Below are positions 1 through 8,999 of a stretch of DNA of 64,000 nucleotides, in pieces. A program made the translations under genes and the position numbers. Where the stretch lies: positions 248,001 to 312,000 of the forward strand of contig NZ_CANMRL010000005.1 of the NCBI RefSeq assembly GCF_947500255.1, in the 5' to 3' direction. Within the stretch, counting starts at the first letter, position 1, and each line of letters starts with the position of its first letter. The DNA comes from an uncultured Psychroserpens sp. Lineage in GTDB: Bacteria; Bacteroidota; Bacteroidia; Flavobacteriales; Flavobacteriaceae. The notes below the pieces were generated by a model, which was not told where the DNA came from, made no database searches, and was given only the letters and a program-made list of their open reading frames with translations.

Positions 1-93
1 CCATTATTATCTGCTTATTTTATTAAAAAGCTAAATGCAGAACTAGGTTACGATTTAAAAGTTCCAAATGAGGACAATGGCACCTTATTTTAG
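1..93 (+). CDS. C-terminal end of an unidentified protein
   Basis: An open frame enters from the left edge and stops with TAG at 91-93, giving 30 residues that end in NEDNGTLF. The tail is too short for me to assign a family. It converges on the minus-strand lipoprotein gene whose stop lies 3 bp further on, so the two genes meet tail to tail with no room for a separate terminator. Confidence 0.6.
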   Translation, partial: PLLSAYFIKKLNAELGYDLKVPNEDNGTLF

Positions 94-96
94 GCT

Positions 97-711
97 CTAA
101 TAGTTTGGAATATTCAATCCTAATATAATATCCCTGTTAGCCGATTTAATCGCTCCATTACCTTTTAATGTTATAACTCCTGATCCGCCTCTAGGCTTCT
201 TTCTGTTTAAAATGTTTGATGTAATATTTGGATCATCAGAAAAGTAAAAATCCTCAACGTAATAGGCATTAATGTCTTGTTCTTTCACTGTTATGTGTAT
301 ATGTTGCGGCACAGTAGAGTTTGGGTATGAAGCTGGACGTGTTGTGTAAAACTCATAGCGCCCATTTTTATCTGTCTTTAGCCATGTTCTTAAATAGCCA
401 TGATCTTTTCCCCAGCCTTTTGATGACGCATTTGTTGGATAACGACCATTTTGATCGGTGTGATACACATATAAAATAACATCCTTAGCTGATGTTTTTG
501 CATCTTTTTTATAAACGGTACCACTAACCTTAATCTTATTCGGCATGGTGTCAAAACCATAAATTGTATCAACAGATTTTAATGTTCTTTGTCCATATTC
601 ATTAACAGCTTCACAGCCTTGACATGGTCCTCCAACTTCAGTGTTTTGTGATTGAGCGCAAGCACTTACAAGTAATACTATGCAAACTACTAGTGTGATT
701 AAATGTTTCAT
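97..711 (-). CDS. Intradiol ring-cleavage dioxygenase-like lipoprotein
   Basis: The protein has 204 residues from the first ATG; a longer reading would need a TTG at 750. It opens with a lipoprotein signal (LLVSAC, Cys at about residue 18), so it is probably anchored in the envelope. The core is the intradiol dioxygenase beta-sandwich (catechol or protocatechuate dioxygenase type). The four non-haem Fe(III) ligands can be matched to the family: Tyr91 in NGRY, Tyr129 in PASYP, and His137/His139 in QHIHI. Members split catechol-like aromatics between the hydroxyls, but the short lipoprotein forms have no settled substrate. No aromatic-degradation genes adjoin it. A paralogue lacking these ligands lies at 58770-59399. 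Family confidence is good; substrate is unknown. Confidence 0.8.
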   Translation of the reverse strand: MKHLITLVVCIVLLVSACAQSQNTEVGGPCQGCEAVNEYGQRTLKSVDTIYGFDTMPNKIKVSGTVYKKDAKTSAKDVILYVYHTDQNGRYPTNASSKGWGKDHGYLRTWLKTDKNGRYEFYTTRPASYPNSTVPQHIHITVKEQDINAYYVEDFYFSDDPNITSNILNRKKPRGGSGVITLKGNGAIKSANRDIILGLNIPNY

Positions 712-841
712 TTTGATTGATTTAGCCTTATAAAAATAATATTCCCACAATATTTGAAGGTTTGATTAAGAAAAGTTTAGAAAAAGATTAACAACAGATT
801 ATGTGTTTTGCCAATAAATGCCAATCTTTACATAAAAAAGT

Positions 842-1231
842 ATGAGATTTCACACACGTAAATGGGTAAAACCTGAAGACTTAAACCCTAACCATACCTT
901 ATTTGGAGGACAGCTACTAGCATGGATCGACGAAGAAGCAGCCTTATATACGATCATTCAGTTGGAAAACTCAAAAATAGTCACAAAGTATATGTCTGAA
1001 ATCAACTTTATGGCTTCTGCCAAGCAAGGTGATATTATAGAAATTGGTATAGAAGTTATTAAGTTTGGTCGCTCATCTTTAACTATGAAATGTGAGGTTC
1101 GGAATAAAATGACTAGAGAAACCATACTCACTGTAGACAATATCATTATGGTTAACCTAGGTGATGATGGAAAACCAGCACCTCATGGTAAAACTGAAGT
1201 GGAGTTTGTAAAAGATAGGTTAGAGGAGTAA
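842..1231 (+). CDS. Acyl-CoA thioesterase, hotdog fold (YciA/BFIT type)
   Basis: This 129-residue protein is the size of a single hotdog domain. The N-terminal stretch with NHTLFGGQLLAWIDEEAA is the signature of the cytosolic acyl-CoA thioester hydrolase branch: the Asn-His near residues 17-18 and the GG..L.W.DE helix carry the active site, and the region around FMASAKQGDIIEIG forms the central strands. Such enzymes hydrolyse short- or medium-chain acyl-CoA to free acid and CoA, probably as a hexamer in the cytoplasm. It stands alone. Its stop codon ends at 1231 and the converging channel gene ends at 1232, so the two genes touch with no spacer. Confidence 0.88.
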   Translation: MRFHTRKWVKPEDLNPNHTLFGGQLLAWIDEEAALYTIIQLENSKIVTKYMSEINFMASAKQGDIIEIGIEVIKFGRSSLTMKCEVRNKMTRETILTVDNIIMVNLGDDGKPAPHGKTEVEFVKDRLEE

Positions 1232-2470
1232 CTATGCTGTTATTCCTGTTGTCAATTCATAAACCTCTAATTCAAAATATGGGACAGCAGCTAGAGCATG
1301 ATCGAAGATATCTGACATGATATACTCATAATTTTCCCAACGTTTGTCACTACTAAAACAGTAGATTTCTAAAGGCAATCCTTGTGGTGTTGGTGCTAAT
1401 TGACGCGTCATAATTGTCATGTCTTTATTAATCGCTGAGTGATTTTCAATATAGGTTTGAATGTACTTTCTAAATACGCCTATGTTGGTAAAATTTCTAC
1501 CGTTAATGAGTATAGACTTATCCACATTTTTTTCCTCATTAGATGCTCTTATAACAGTTTGTCCATGATTTAAATAATCACTGATCAACTCTATTTTTTT
1601 CAATTTTTCTATCGACTGGTCATCTAAATATTTAACGCTAGTTGCCTTTAAAATAATAGAACGTTTAATACGTCTGCCACCAGACTGACTCATACCTCTC
1701 CAATTTTTAAAAGAATCAGAGATTAATGCATAAGTTGGAATTGTAGTTATCGTTTTATCAAAATTTTGAACTTTCACTGTTGCCAAATTGATCTCGATAA
1801 CGTCGCCATCTGCACCATATTTTTCAAAAGTAATCCAATCACCAATGCGAACCATATCATTTATCGATACCTGAATACTAGCAACAAAACCAAGAATAGT
1901 ATCTCTAAATACTAAAATAATTACTGCTGAGGCAGCTCCTAAAGTCGTCACGAACTTCCAAAATGAAATACCACTAATAATGGCAAAAGATGAAAATATA
2001 CCAATTACCCATGCAAAAATCATGAAAACTTGAATGTAGCTATCAATGGGTTTGTCTTTAAAACGATCTAATGTTTTGAGATAATCTTTAATAGTATTTA
2101 AAACACTTCTAGCAATCCATAGTGTAAGTATGATTCCAAATACTTTTGAACCTTTCTCTATAATGGTTTCTAGATAATCAAAATCTGAAAAAATGATAGG
2201 GATAAATTCAATAGCAATTAATAGAGGAATAATATGTGCAATATTTCTAGGAACCTTATTCTTTACAAGAATGTTATCAAAGTTAGTTTTAGATCTTGCA
2301 GCAAAAGCATTAAACGCATTTACAAGAACCTTTCTAATAATATAATCAATGATGAATAATACAATCAATAAAGAGATACTAAGCACAAGCATATTTACAT
2401 ACTTTGCAGATGTGTCATTTAATCCAATAGAGATTAAATAATCATAGATGAAGTGTCGAATATCCATCAT
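1232..2470 (-). CDS. Mechanosensitive ion channel, MscS superfamily, YbdG-like
   Basis: The protein has 412 residues, close to E. coli YbdG. Predicted membrane segments lie near residues 27-46, 75-93, 105-123 and 149-167, followed by the pore-lining helix (about 170-195, rich in Ala/Gly: TLGAASAVIILVFRDT) and the conserved MscS beta domain that begins at DMVRIGDWI. The C-terminal cytoplasmic alpha/beta part contains the YbdG-typical TRQLAPTPQGLPLEIY. These channels open under membrane tension and release solutes during hypo-osmotic shock. The start overlaps the stop of the upstream DUF3817 gene as ATGA, so the two are translationally coupled. Confidence 0.9.
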   Translation of the reverse strand: MMDIRHFIYDYLISIGLNDTSAKYVNMLVLSISLLIVLFIIDYIIRKVLVNAFNAFAARSKTNFDNILVKNKVPRNIAHIIPLLIAIEFIPIIFSDFDYLETIIEKGSKVFGIILTLWIARSVLNTIKDYLKTLDRFKDKPIDSYIQVFMIFAWVIGIFSSFAIISGISFWKFVTTLGAASAVIILVFRDTILGFVASIQVSINDMVRIGDWITFEKYGADGDVIEINLATVKVQNFDKTITTIPTYALISDSFKNWRGMSQSGGRRIKRSIILKATSVKYLDDQSIEKLKKIELISDYLNHGQTVIRASNEEKNVDKSILINGRNFTNIGVFRKYIQTYIENHSAINKDMTIMTRQLAPTPQGLPLEIYCFSSDKRWENYEYIMSDIFDHALAAVPYFELEVYELTTGITA

Positions 2471-2760
2471 AGCGCTTTATTTTTCAGATATTTTTTTTCA
2501 ATATAAAATGTTCCAAAAGGAATGATAGAGGCCACCAATACAATTAACAATGTTCTTGTTTTCCATTTAAGGTCTTGGCCAACCATTATAGCCAAAACGA
2601 TGTAAGCTAGAAATAGAATTCCGTGAGGCATGCCGAGTAATTTTACATACATTGGGTCATCACCTAAATACTTGATTGGCGTTGCTATAAATAATAATAA
2701 AATGTAAGACACTCCTTCTAAAAGGGCTATAATTCTGAAGCTATTTAATAAAGATAACAT
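2467..2760 (-). CDS. DUF3817 family small membrane protein
   Basis: A 97-residue protein with about three hydrophobic segments: residues 10-27, 47-63 (the conserved GxxHGxLFxAY pattern, here GMPHGILFLAYIV) and 70-86. This matches the DUF3817 / YdzA-type inner-membrane family, whose function is not established. It is the first gene of a two-gene unit with the MscS-like channel, overlapping it by 4 bp (ATGA), which suggests a linked membrane role. The ATG at 2760 is preceded by an A/T-rich stretch with no clear Shine-Dalgarno sequence. Confidence 0.82.
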   Translation of the reverse strand: MLSLLNSFRIIALLEGVSYILLLFIATPIKYLGDDPMYVKLLGMPHGILFLAYIVLAIMVGQDLKWKTRTLLIVLVASIIPFGTFYIEKKYLKNKAL

Positions 2761-2852
2761 TGCATTTAAATTTGTTGCAAAATTACCTCATGTGATATGA
2801 ATAGCCTCAATATTTAGCTGTTTTTTTCATATTATTTTACATTTGAAGTGAA

Positions 2853-2891
2853 GACAAAAAAAAGACTGTTGCTGGAAAACAACAGTCTTTT
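2853..2891 (-). terminator. Rho-independent terminator after the OmpA gene
   Basis: A perfect 12-bp stem (2860-2871 with 2880-2891; arm AAAAGACTGTTG) closes an 8-nt loop. On the minus strand it is followed by a run of T. It lies 38 bp beyond the stop of the OmpA lipoprotein gene and before the DUF3817/channel pair. Confidence 0.85.
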
Positions 2892-2928
2892 CATGGATCA
2901 ATTAACCATAATTTTATAGGTCAAGTAA

Positions 2929-3756
2929 TTATTCGTTTGAAGCCATCATTGCAAAAAACTTATCGATATTTGGTAAAATTACGATACGTGTTCTACGGTT
3001 TTTGGCTCTATTTTCTTTAGTCTCATTGTCTGTTAATGGCTGATAAAAGCTACGTCCTGCAGCAATTAATTGCTCTGGTGCCACGTCGTAATCATTCTGT
3101 AATTTTTTAACAACAGATGTCGCTCTAAGTACACTTAAATCCCAGTTGTCTTTTACAGCAGCACTGTTTTTCATTAACTTGTTATCAGTATGTCCTTCGA
3201 CCATAACGTCTAAGCTTTCTTCAGAGTTAATGACATTGGCGATTTTTTGTAAGATATCATTGGCTTTGTTACTCACTTTATAGCTTCCAGAATTGAATAG
3301 CATTTTGTCCGAAATTGATATCATTACTACAGTCTCTTCAATATTAACAGCAATATCCTCGTCCTCTTCAATGTTATCCATCGATTGCTTAAGATTGAAT
3401 TGTAAGGCAAGATTCATAGAATCTTTTAATGTCTTTGCTGTTGCCATGTAAGCAGGAGGCACATTTCTTAATGACTCGCGCATCGCTTCTTTTTGGTTTT
3501 TGGAAACAACTACACCGTCTACCGAAACTAATTTGGCGTCGTTATCTTGAGTGAGTTCATTTATTTTAGAATTATAGCTATCTACACGTCTTTGAATTTT
3601 TTCAAATTGCATCTCTAATTCTTCTTTTTCGACTTTAGTTTTAGTCAATTCGCTTTTTAATTCTCCGTTATCTTGCTCTAAAGCGAGGTATTTCTTCTTA
3701 GAAACACAAGCGGTTAAAAATAAAGCTGACAGTACTATTACTGAAATTCGTTTCAT
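2929..3756 (-). CDS. OmpA-family peptidoglycan-binding lipoprotein
   Basis: The 275-residue protein has three parts: a lipoprotein signal with lipobox LTAC (Cys near residue 17), a coiled-coil region (about 22-72, heptad-rich with many K/E), and a C-terminal OmpA domain (about 145-262) with the peptidoglycan-binding core VEGHTDN and the later AGRSFYQPLTDNETKENRAKNRRTRIVI. It is expected to tether the outer membrane to the cell wall. It is monocistronic: a strong terminator lies 38 bp downstream, and a 196-bp gap separates it from the divergent metalloprotease gene. Confidence 0.92.
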   Translation of the reverse strand: MKRISVIVLSALFLTACVSKKKYLALEQDNGELKSELTKTKVEKEELEMQFEKIQRRVDSYNSKINELTQDNDAKLVSVDGVVVSKNQKEAMRESLRNVPPAYMATAKTLKDSMNLALQFNLKQSMDNIEEDEDIAVNIEETVVMISISDKMLFNSGSYKVSNKANDILQKIANVINSEESLDVMVEGHTDNKLMKNSAAVKDNWDLSVLRATSVVKKLQNDYDVAPEQLIAAGRSFYQPLTDNETKENRAKNRRTRIVILPNIDKFFAMMASNE

Positions 3757-3952
3757 AATTGTTATGTTTAAGTTTTTGGTTATGTGTATATCTACGAAGT
3801 AAAACCGATTACGGACTTTTCTACCACAGATTATTTATTAACCATTAATTGTTAACTACTGAAATATGAGCCCTTAAAATTTTGTGAAATCCATTCACAT
3901 CCTGACTTACTTTGATTAATTTTAAGGCATAATCACACGAAACTATCCAATT

Positions 3953-6427
3953 ATGAAAAACGTATTGCTTTTTACATTGACATTACTCTTTTGTTTAATG
4001 CCAATGTCACACCAAGCACAGTCCAAAAGAAAAAAGAAAAAGAATCAAAAAACAGAAGTCGCTAAACCAGCTCCGAAGAAGAACAACGGAAAGATTAAGC
4101 CTTATGATCAGGTCATCACCAAAGATGCCGTAACTGATGACGGCTTATTCAAAGTTCATAAAGTAGGGGAGAAGTACTTCTTTGAAATACCAAATGTACA
4201 CCTCGGAAAAGATATGCTTCTAGTAAGTAGAATCGCGAAGCTGCCAGCTAACTTAGGAGGTGGTTATATTAACGCAGGATCGAAAACTGGAGAACGTTTA
4301 GTCGCATGGGAACGTTTTGATAAAAAGATATTAATAAAAGAACGGTCGTATAATTCGGTAGCAGACGAAGAACTGCCTATCAGTATTTCTGTTAAGTCAA
4401 ATAACTACGAGCCTACTTTATATGCGTTTGATATTGCAGCATTTAGTAAGGATTCATCAGCAGTTGTCGTCGATGTTACTAAGTTTTACAGTAGTGATGT
4501 TAAAGCCATTAGTGGTTTGCCTGGACGATTGCGTACTACCTATAAAGTCAGGAATCTAGATGGCTCACGTAGTTTCATTAATTCAATGAAGAGCTTTCCG
4601 CAGAATATAGAAGTCGTACAAGATATGACTTATAATGCGTCACAGCCACCTTCGGCACGCTCGGCAGAGACCATTAGCTTACAAATGAATCAATCTATGA
4701 TTTTATTGCCTGAAGAGCCAATGCAACCTCGTTTTGCCGATGATCGTGTAGGTTGGTTTACATTTAGTCAGGTCGATTATGGGAGTGAGAAATTAAAAGC
4801 AGACACCAAAACTTACATTCGCAGATGGCGATTAGAACCAAAAGACCCTTCAGCATACGCCAGAGGAGAACTTGTTGAGCCAGTGAAGCCAATTGTATAT
4901 TACTTAGATCCAGCGACGCCTGAGAGTCTTAGAAAATATATCAAGGAAGGTATTGAATTATGGCAAGGTCCATTTGAGCAGGCAGGTTTTAAAAATGCCA
5001 TAATTGCAAAATATCCACCAACAAAAGAGGAAGATCCAGATTTCAGTCCGGAAGATATACGCTACTCTGTTGTACGTTATGTGGCTAGTGAAACACGAAA
5101 TGCAGTTGGACCAAGTGTGTCTGATCCAAGAAGTGGTGAGATCATAGAAAGTGATATCATTTGGTATCACAACCATTTACGCTCGTACAGAAACCGTTAT
5201 TTATTAGAGACAGGAGCTGCAAATCCTTCGGCGAGAACCTTAGATACACCTGCGGAGGAAATAGGTGAGATGATGAAAATGGTGATTGCTCATGAGGTAG
5301 GTCATGCACTTGGATTACCACATAATATGAGTGCTAGTAAAGCTTATGATGTTGAGAGTTATAGAAATGGAGCTTTCACACAAGAGTTTGGTATTGCTTC
5401 AACAATTATGGACTATGCTCGTTATAATTATATCGCACAACCTGGAGATCAAAATGTTCGATTTATTCGTCAAATTGGTCCTTATGACAACTACGCTATA
5501 AATTGGGGTTATCGTATGATTCCTGGTGCAAGTTCTCCAGAAGCCGAACGCAATATGTTGGATAAATGGATCATGGAAAAAGCTGGTGATCCTAGATATG
5601 TATACGGAAGACAAAGTAGCCGATTTGACCCTACATCTCAAACAGAAGATATTGGAAACGATGCCATCAAGGCTTCGGACTATGCCTTAAAGAATTTGAA
5701 GTATGTTTCTGAAAACTTGCCACAATGGACGAGTAGTCAAACCAATAATTATGATGACTTACAAGAGTTATATGGTGAATTATTGGGTTGCTATAATCGT
5801 TATATCGGACATGTATTAAGCAACGTAGGTGGTGTAGAGGAGAACCTTATTACACCAAGACAAGGCGGTATTGCTTACAAAGCCGTTCCGAAGGCAAAAC
5901 AACAAGAGTCGATGCAATGGTTGCACAAAAATGCCTTTGCTACACCTACATGGTTGGTAGATAAAACCATGTTACAAAATATTGATTATGCTGGATATAC
6001 AGAGCGTTTACGTCGTTTACAAAGCAGGTATGTAAATGGTTTATTGAGTTTTGATCGATTGGGTCGTCTTATTGATCATGAAACACTTGATCCAACAAAT
6101 TATAGTGCCTTATCGATGATGCAAGATCTAAGAAAAGGCATTTGGAGTGAAGCTAACGTGACAAAAAATGTAAATGTATATCGTCGTAACTTGCAACGTG
6201 CTTATGTAGATCGTATGGCGTATTTAATGACTGAAGATATGGATCCTCGATTTAGTTCAAAGTCTTTTAATGTATCGCAATCTGATATTCGAGCTTTAGT
6301 ACGTGGTGAATTAAATACCTTAAAGCGTCAGGTTGCAGCAGCAGGAAATAGAGGCGTGAATTTAGTAACCAAGTACCATTATAGAGATATTGTAAAACGT
6401 ATCGAAGATATTTTAGATCCTAAGTAG
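3953..6427 (+). CDS. Secreted zinc-dependent metalloprotease (DUF5117/DUF5118/DUF4953)
   Basis: An 824-residue exported protein. Residues 1-24 form a Sec signal (cleavage near SHQAQS), followed by a Lys-rich stretch (RKKKKNQK...). The central part is of the DUF5118/DUF5117 type, and the catalytic region carries the extended zincin motif HEVGHALGLPHNM, giving two His, the catalytic Glu and a third His ligand as in metzincins. A Met further on (STIMDYARYNY) fits a Met-turn. Large Bacteroidota enzymes of this type act outside the cytoplasm; natural substrates are unknown. The gene is isolated: an OmpA gene is divergent upstream and a strong terminator follows. Confidence 0.9.
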   Translation: MKNVLLFTLTLLFCLMPMSHQAQSKRKKKKNQKTEVAKPAPKKNNGKIKPYDQVITKDAVTDDGLFKVHKVGEKYFFEIPNVHLGKDMLLVSRIAKLPANLGGGYINAGSKTGERLVAWERFDKKILIKERSYNSVADEELPISISVKSNNYEPTLYAFDIAAFSKDSSAVVVDVTKFYSSDVKAISGLPGRLRTTYKVRNLDGSRSFINSMKSFPQNIEVVQDMTYNASQPPSARSAETISLQMNQSMILLPEEPMQPRFADDRVGWFTFSQVDYGSEKLKADTKTYIRRWRLEPKDPSAYARGELVEPVKPIVYYLDPATPESLRKYIKEGIELWQGPFEQAGFKNAIIAKYPPTKEEDPDFSPEDIRYSVVRYVASETRNAVGPSVSDPRSGEIIESDIIWYHNHLRSYRNRYLLETGAANPSARTLDTPAEEIGEMMKMVIAHEVGHALGLPHNMSASKAYDVESYRNGAFTQEFGIASTIMDYARYNYIAQPGDQNVRFIRQIGPYDNYAINWGYRMIPGASSPEAERNMLDKWIMEKAGDPRYVYGRQSSRFDPTSQTEDIGNDAIKASDYALKNLKYVSENLPQWTSSQTNNYDDLQELYGELLGCYNRYIGHVLSNVGGVEENLITPRQGGIAYKAVPKAKQQESMQWLHKNAFATPTWLVDKTMLQNIDYAGYTERLRRLQSRYVNGLLSFDRLGRLIDHETLDPTNYSALSMMQDLRKGIWSEANVTKNVNVYRRNLQRAYVDRMAYLMTEDMDPRFSSKSFNVSQSDIRALVRGELNTLKRQVAAAGNRGVNLVTKYHYRDIVKRIEDILDPK

Positions 6428-6449
6428 AGTAGGCGTCTTAACTCTTAAT

Positions 6450-6490
6450 AAAGCACCTTTTTTGAATCACTTCAGAAAGGTGCTTTTTTA
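6450..6490 (+). terminator. Rho-independent terminator after the metalloprotease
   Basis: The arm AAAGCACCTTT (6450-6460) pairs with AAAGGTGCTTT (6476-6486) and is followed by more T residues to 6489. It lies 23 bp past the metalloprotease stop. Confidence 0.85.
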
Positions 6491-6541
6491 TTGTCGGAAC
6501 ATTCAACTATATTTATGGAGCAAAGTTTTTAAAGACATCTC

Positions 6542-7264
6542 ATGAGTATTTTTAACACTAAACGTATGGCAGCATTATCTAAAAAAGGCATTTTTAAATA
6601 TCTCACTTATGGTATTGGTGAGATTATCTTAGTCGTTATTGGCATTTTGATTGCCGTAAATATTAATAATAAAAACCAAGAGCGTAACGCCCAGAAGAAA
6701 CTTCAAAGCTATCTGCAAGTCTATCAACAAGATTTGGAACAGGATACTTTAGTCGTTGGTCAAGTCTTAAAATATGTTGATGATAGAAAAGAATTCTTTA
6801 AACTATTTCTCAGTGATACCGTAACGGCTCAAACCTATCAAAAGAATTTAGAAGGTTTCGGACTCGTATTATCGTATTCGCCATTTAAACTTCAGAAGAA
6901 AGGGATTAACCTGTTGGAAAACTATGTCAATGATAATGAAACAGAACAGGATACGCTTATTTCTAGAATATTGACCAACTATAGAGCTTTTGATAATTTA
7001 TTAGTTGAAACTAATGAAAGGATAGGAGATGACATCGACAATAACTTACTGTATTTCAAGGAGAATGAGCCTTGGATTGCAGATTTACTAATGGGTAAAA
7101 TATCCAATCCAGATATGCTCACTTATTTCTTGAGTGATAATTATAGAGCGCGATTAGCGATACATTCTACATTAATCTACGGAAATTTAGAACCTATGTT
7201 AAAAGGACTTCAGAAGTACAATAAGGAAACTTTGGAAATGCTCAATAAACGATTGGAAGAATAA
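6542..7264 (+). CDS. DUF6090 family membrane protein
   Basis: A 240-residue protein with one N-terminal membrane helix (about 25-42) inside the family signature YGIGEIILVVIGILIAVNINN, followed by a cytoplasmic or periplasmic mainly helical domain. This N-terminal signature is very common in Flavobacteriia under the name DUF6090; no function is established. It sits between terminator-bounded neighbours and 72 bp upstream of the S41-like gene, so it may be cotranscribed with that gene. Confidence 0.75.
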   Translation: MSIFNTKRMAALSKKGIFKYLTYGIGEIILVVIGILIAVNINNKNQERNAQKKLQSYLQVYQQDLEQDTLVVGQVLKYVDDRKEFFKLFLSDTVTAQTYQKNLEGFGLVLSYSPFKLQKKGINLLENYVNDNETEQDTLISRILTNYRAFDNLLVETNERIGDDIDNNLLYFKENEPWIADLLMGKISNPDMLTYFLSDNYRARLAIHSTLIYGNLEPMLKGLQKYNKETLEMLNKRLEE

Positions 7265-7336
7265 AAGCCCATTGAAGTGTAACAACATTCTGGTTTTAGG
7301 CTCTTATAATTATATCAATCAAATCAACATCAGAAC

Positions 7337-8992
7337 ATGAAAACACTATTTCATTTTATCACTAGTATCATACTTGTCATGAGTATGAGTCTCAATGCTC
7401 AAAACGGATTATCTTCAGCAGAATGGCAAGAAGATCTTAGATATCTGCAAAACATCATTCACAAGGAATATCCAATTTTATTTAAAAAGATAACAGCCAA
7501 AGACTTCGATGCCGCTGTGGAACAATTATACAACGAGATTCCATCCTTAGAAGCCCATGAAGTTCCTGTTGCTTTTGCTAGGATTGTTTCTTCATTCTTA
7601 TATGGACATACACAAATTACGTTTAGTACACTGGCGAAAAACGGTGTGCTTCCTGTAAATCTTTATCATTTTAACGATGGAATTTACATTGAAGGCGTTC
7701 AAAAAGCACACGAAAAAACTTTGGGAGCCAAAGTATTAAAAGTAGGAGGTATGCCAGTTGAAGAGGCTTTGACCTTAATACGTCCAGTAGTTCCTGCCGA
7801 AAATGACTACTATTTTAAAGGCTATGGCTTACGATTCTTAACCGTTCCAGATGTGTTACATACGCAACGTGTGATACCAGAATTATCAGATACGATTACA
7901 TTAACACTCGAAAAAGACGGAAACGTATTTGAGTATACATTTCCGAAGATTGGCTTAAAGGAGTTGTCAAGAGGCTATTTATATACGATACCAAATGACA
8001 CATGGATAAGTTCAAGAGCAATGGATAAAACACCATTGTATCTCAAACATTTAAATGATAAATACTTCTTTTTTGAGTATCTAAAAGATAGTAAAACGTT
8101 ATATGTGCGTCAGAGTACTGTGGTTAATCACAAATCTGAAACCCTAAAAGATTTTTACAATCGGCTATTTGAATTTATCGATAGTAATGATGTAGAAAAG
8201 CTCATTTATGACGTACGTTTAAATGGCGGCGGAAATAACTATAACAATGTGCATTTGATTAAGGGATTAATGGCACGACCAAACATTAATAAGAAAGGAC
8301 ATTTCTTTTATATAATTGGACGAAATACATTTTCGGCATGTCAAAACCTTACCAATGAGATTACAAACTACACCGAAGCGATTTTGGTAGGTGAGCCCAC
8401 GGCCGAAAACGTTAATTTTCTAGGTGATAACAGACCCGAAAGGCTCCCAAACTCTAAAATTACAGCGTATTTGTCACATGCATGGTGGCAAGACAAACCA
8501 CAATGGGAAAATCGTGATGCAACCTTACCACACATTGCTGTAGATATGAGTTTTGACGATTATATCAATAATGAAGATCCAATAGTGCATGCAGCTATGA
8601 ATTTTAAAAATGATGGTGATTTTATTTTAGATCCGATGGCACACTTAACCCAGTTATTTACCGAAGGTAAGTATGACCAAGTGAAGTCTGATGGTGCAAA
8701 AATTGCAAAGAATCCTCAATATCGTTATTATGATTTTGAAAATGAGTTTAGCAAAGCAGGCAATCGATTGGTTCAAAGCGGAAATCTGCAAGCCGGACAT
8801 TTCGTCTTGGAATTAGTGGCCGACTTATATCCTGAATCGGTAAGCGCTATATACAGTTTGGCTAATGTGCAAGAGCAGTTAAAACTGACTGATAAAGCCA
8901 TAGAGAGCTATAAGAAAATCATAGATTTAGACCCAAAAGGCTCTTTAGCAACAGTTGCTAAAAGTAGGATAGAAGCGCTAAAAAAACAGTAG
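7337..8992 (+). CDS. Exported S41-type peptidase-like protein with C-terminal TPR
   Basis: The 551-residue protein begins with a signal peptide (MKTLFHFITSIILVMSMSLNA). The body resembles the Bacteroidota S41/tricorn-core group: LRYLQNIIHKEYPILFKK at the N-terminus, a PDZ-like segment (AKVLKVGGMPVEEAL), and the catalytic core with IYDVRLNGGGNN and NTFSACQNLTNEI, where the Ser of TFSAC would be the nucleophile. The last ~75 residues form TPR-like helices (SLANVQEQLKLTDKAIESYKK). S41 enzymes are serine endopeptidases; activity here is inferred only. It ends 7 bp from the convergent lipase gene. Confidence 0.7.
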   Translation: MKTLFHFITSIILVMSMSLNAQNGLSSAEWQEDLRYLQNIIHKEYPILFKKITAKDFDAAVEQLYNEIPSLEAHEVPVAFARIVSSFLYGHTQITFSTLAKNGVLPVNLYHFNDGIYIEGVQKAHEKTLGAKVLKVGGMPVEEALTLIRPVVPAENDYYFKGYGLRFLTVPDVLHTQRVIPELSDTITLTLEKDGNVFEYTFPKIGLKELSRGYLYTIPNDTWISSRAMDKTPLYLKHLNDKYFFFEYLKDSKTLYVRQSTVVNHKSETLKDFYNRLFEFIDSNDVEKLIYDVRLNGGGNNYNNVHLIKGLMARPNINKKGHFFYIIGRNTFSACQNLTNEITNYTEAILVGEPTAENVNFLGDNRPERLPNSKITAYLSHAWWQDKPQWENRDATLPHIAVDMSFDDYINNEDPIVHAAMNFKNDGDFILDPMAHLTQLFTEGKYDQVKSDGAKIAKNPQYRYYDFENEFSKAGNRLVQSGNLQAGHFVLELVADLYPESVSAIYSLANVQEQLKLTDKAIESYKKIIDLDPKGSLATVAKSRIEALKKQ

Positions 8993-8999
8993 TCAAGAA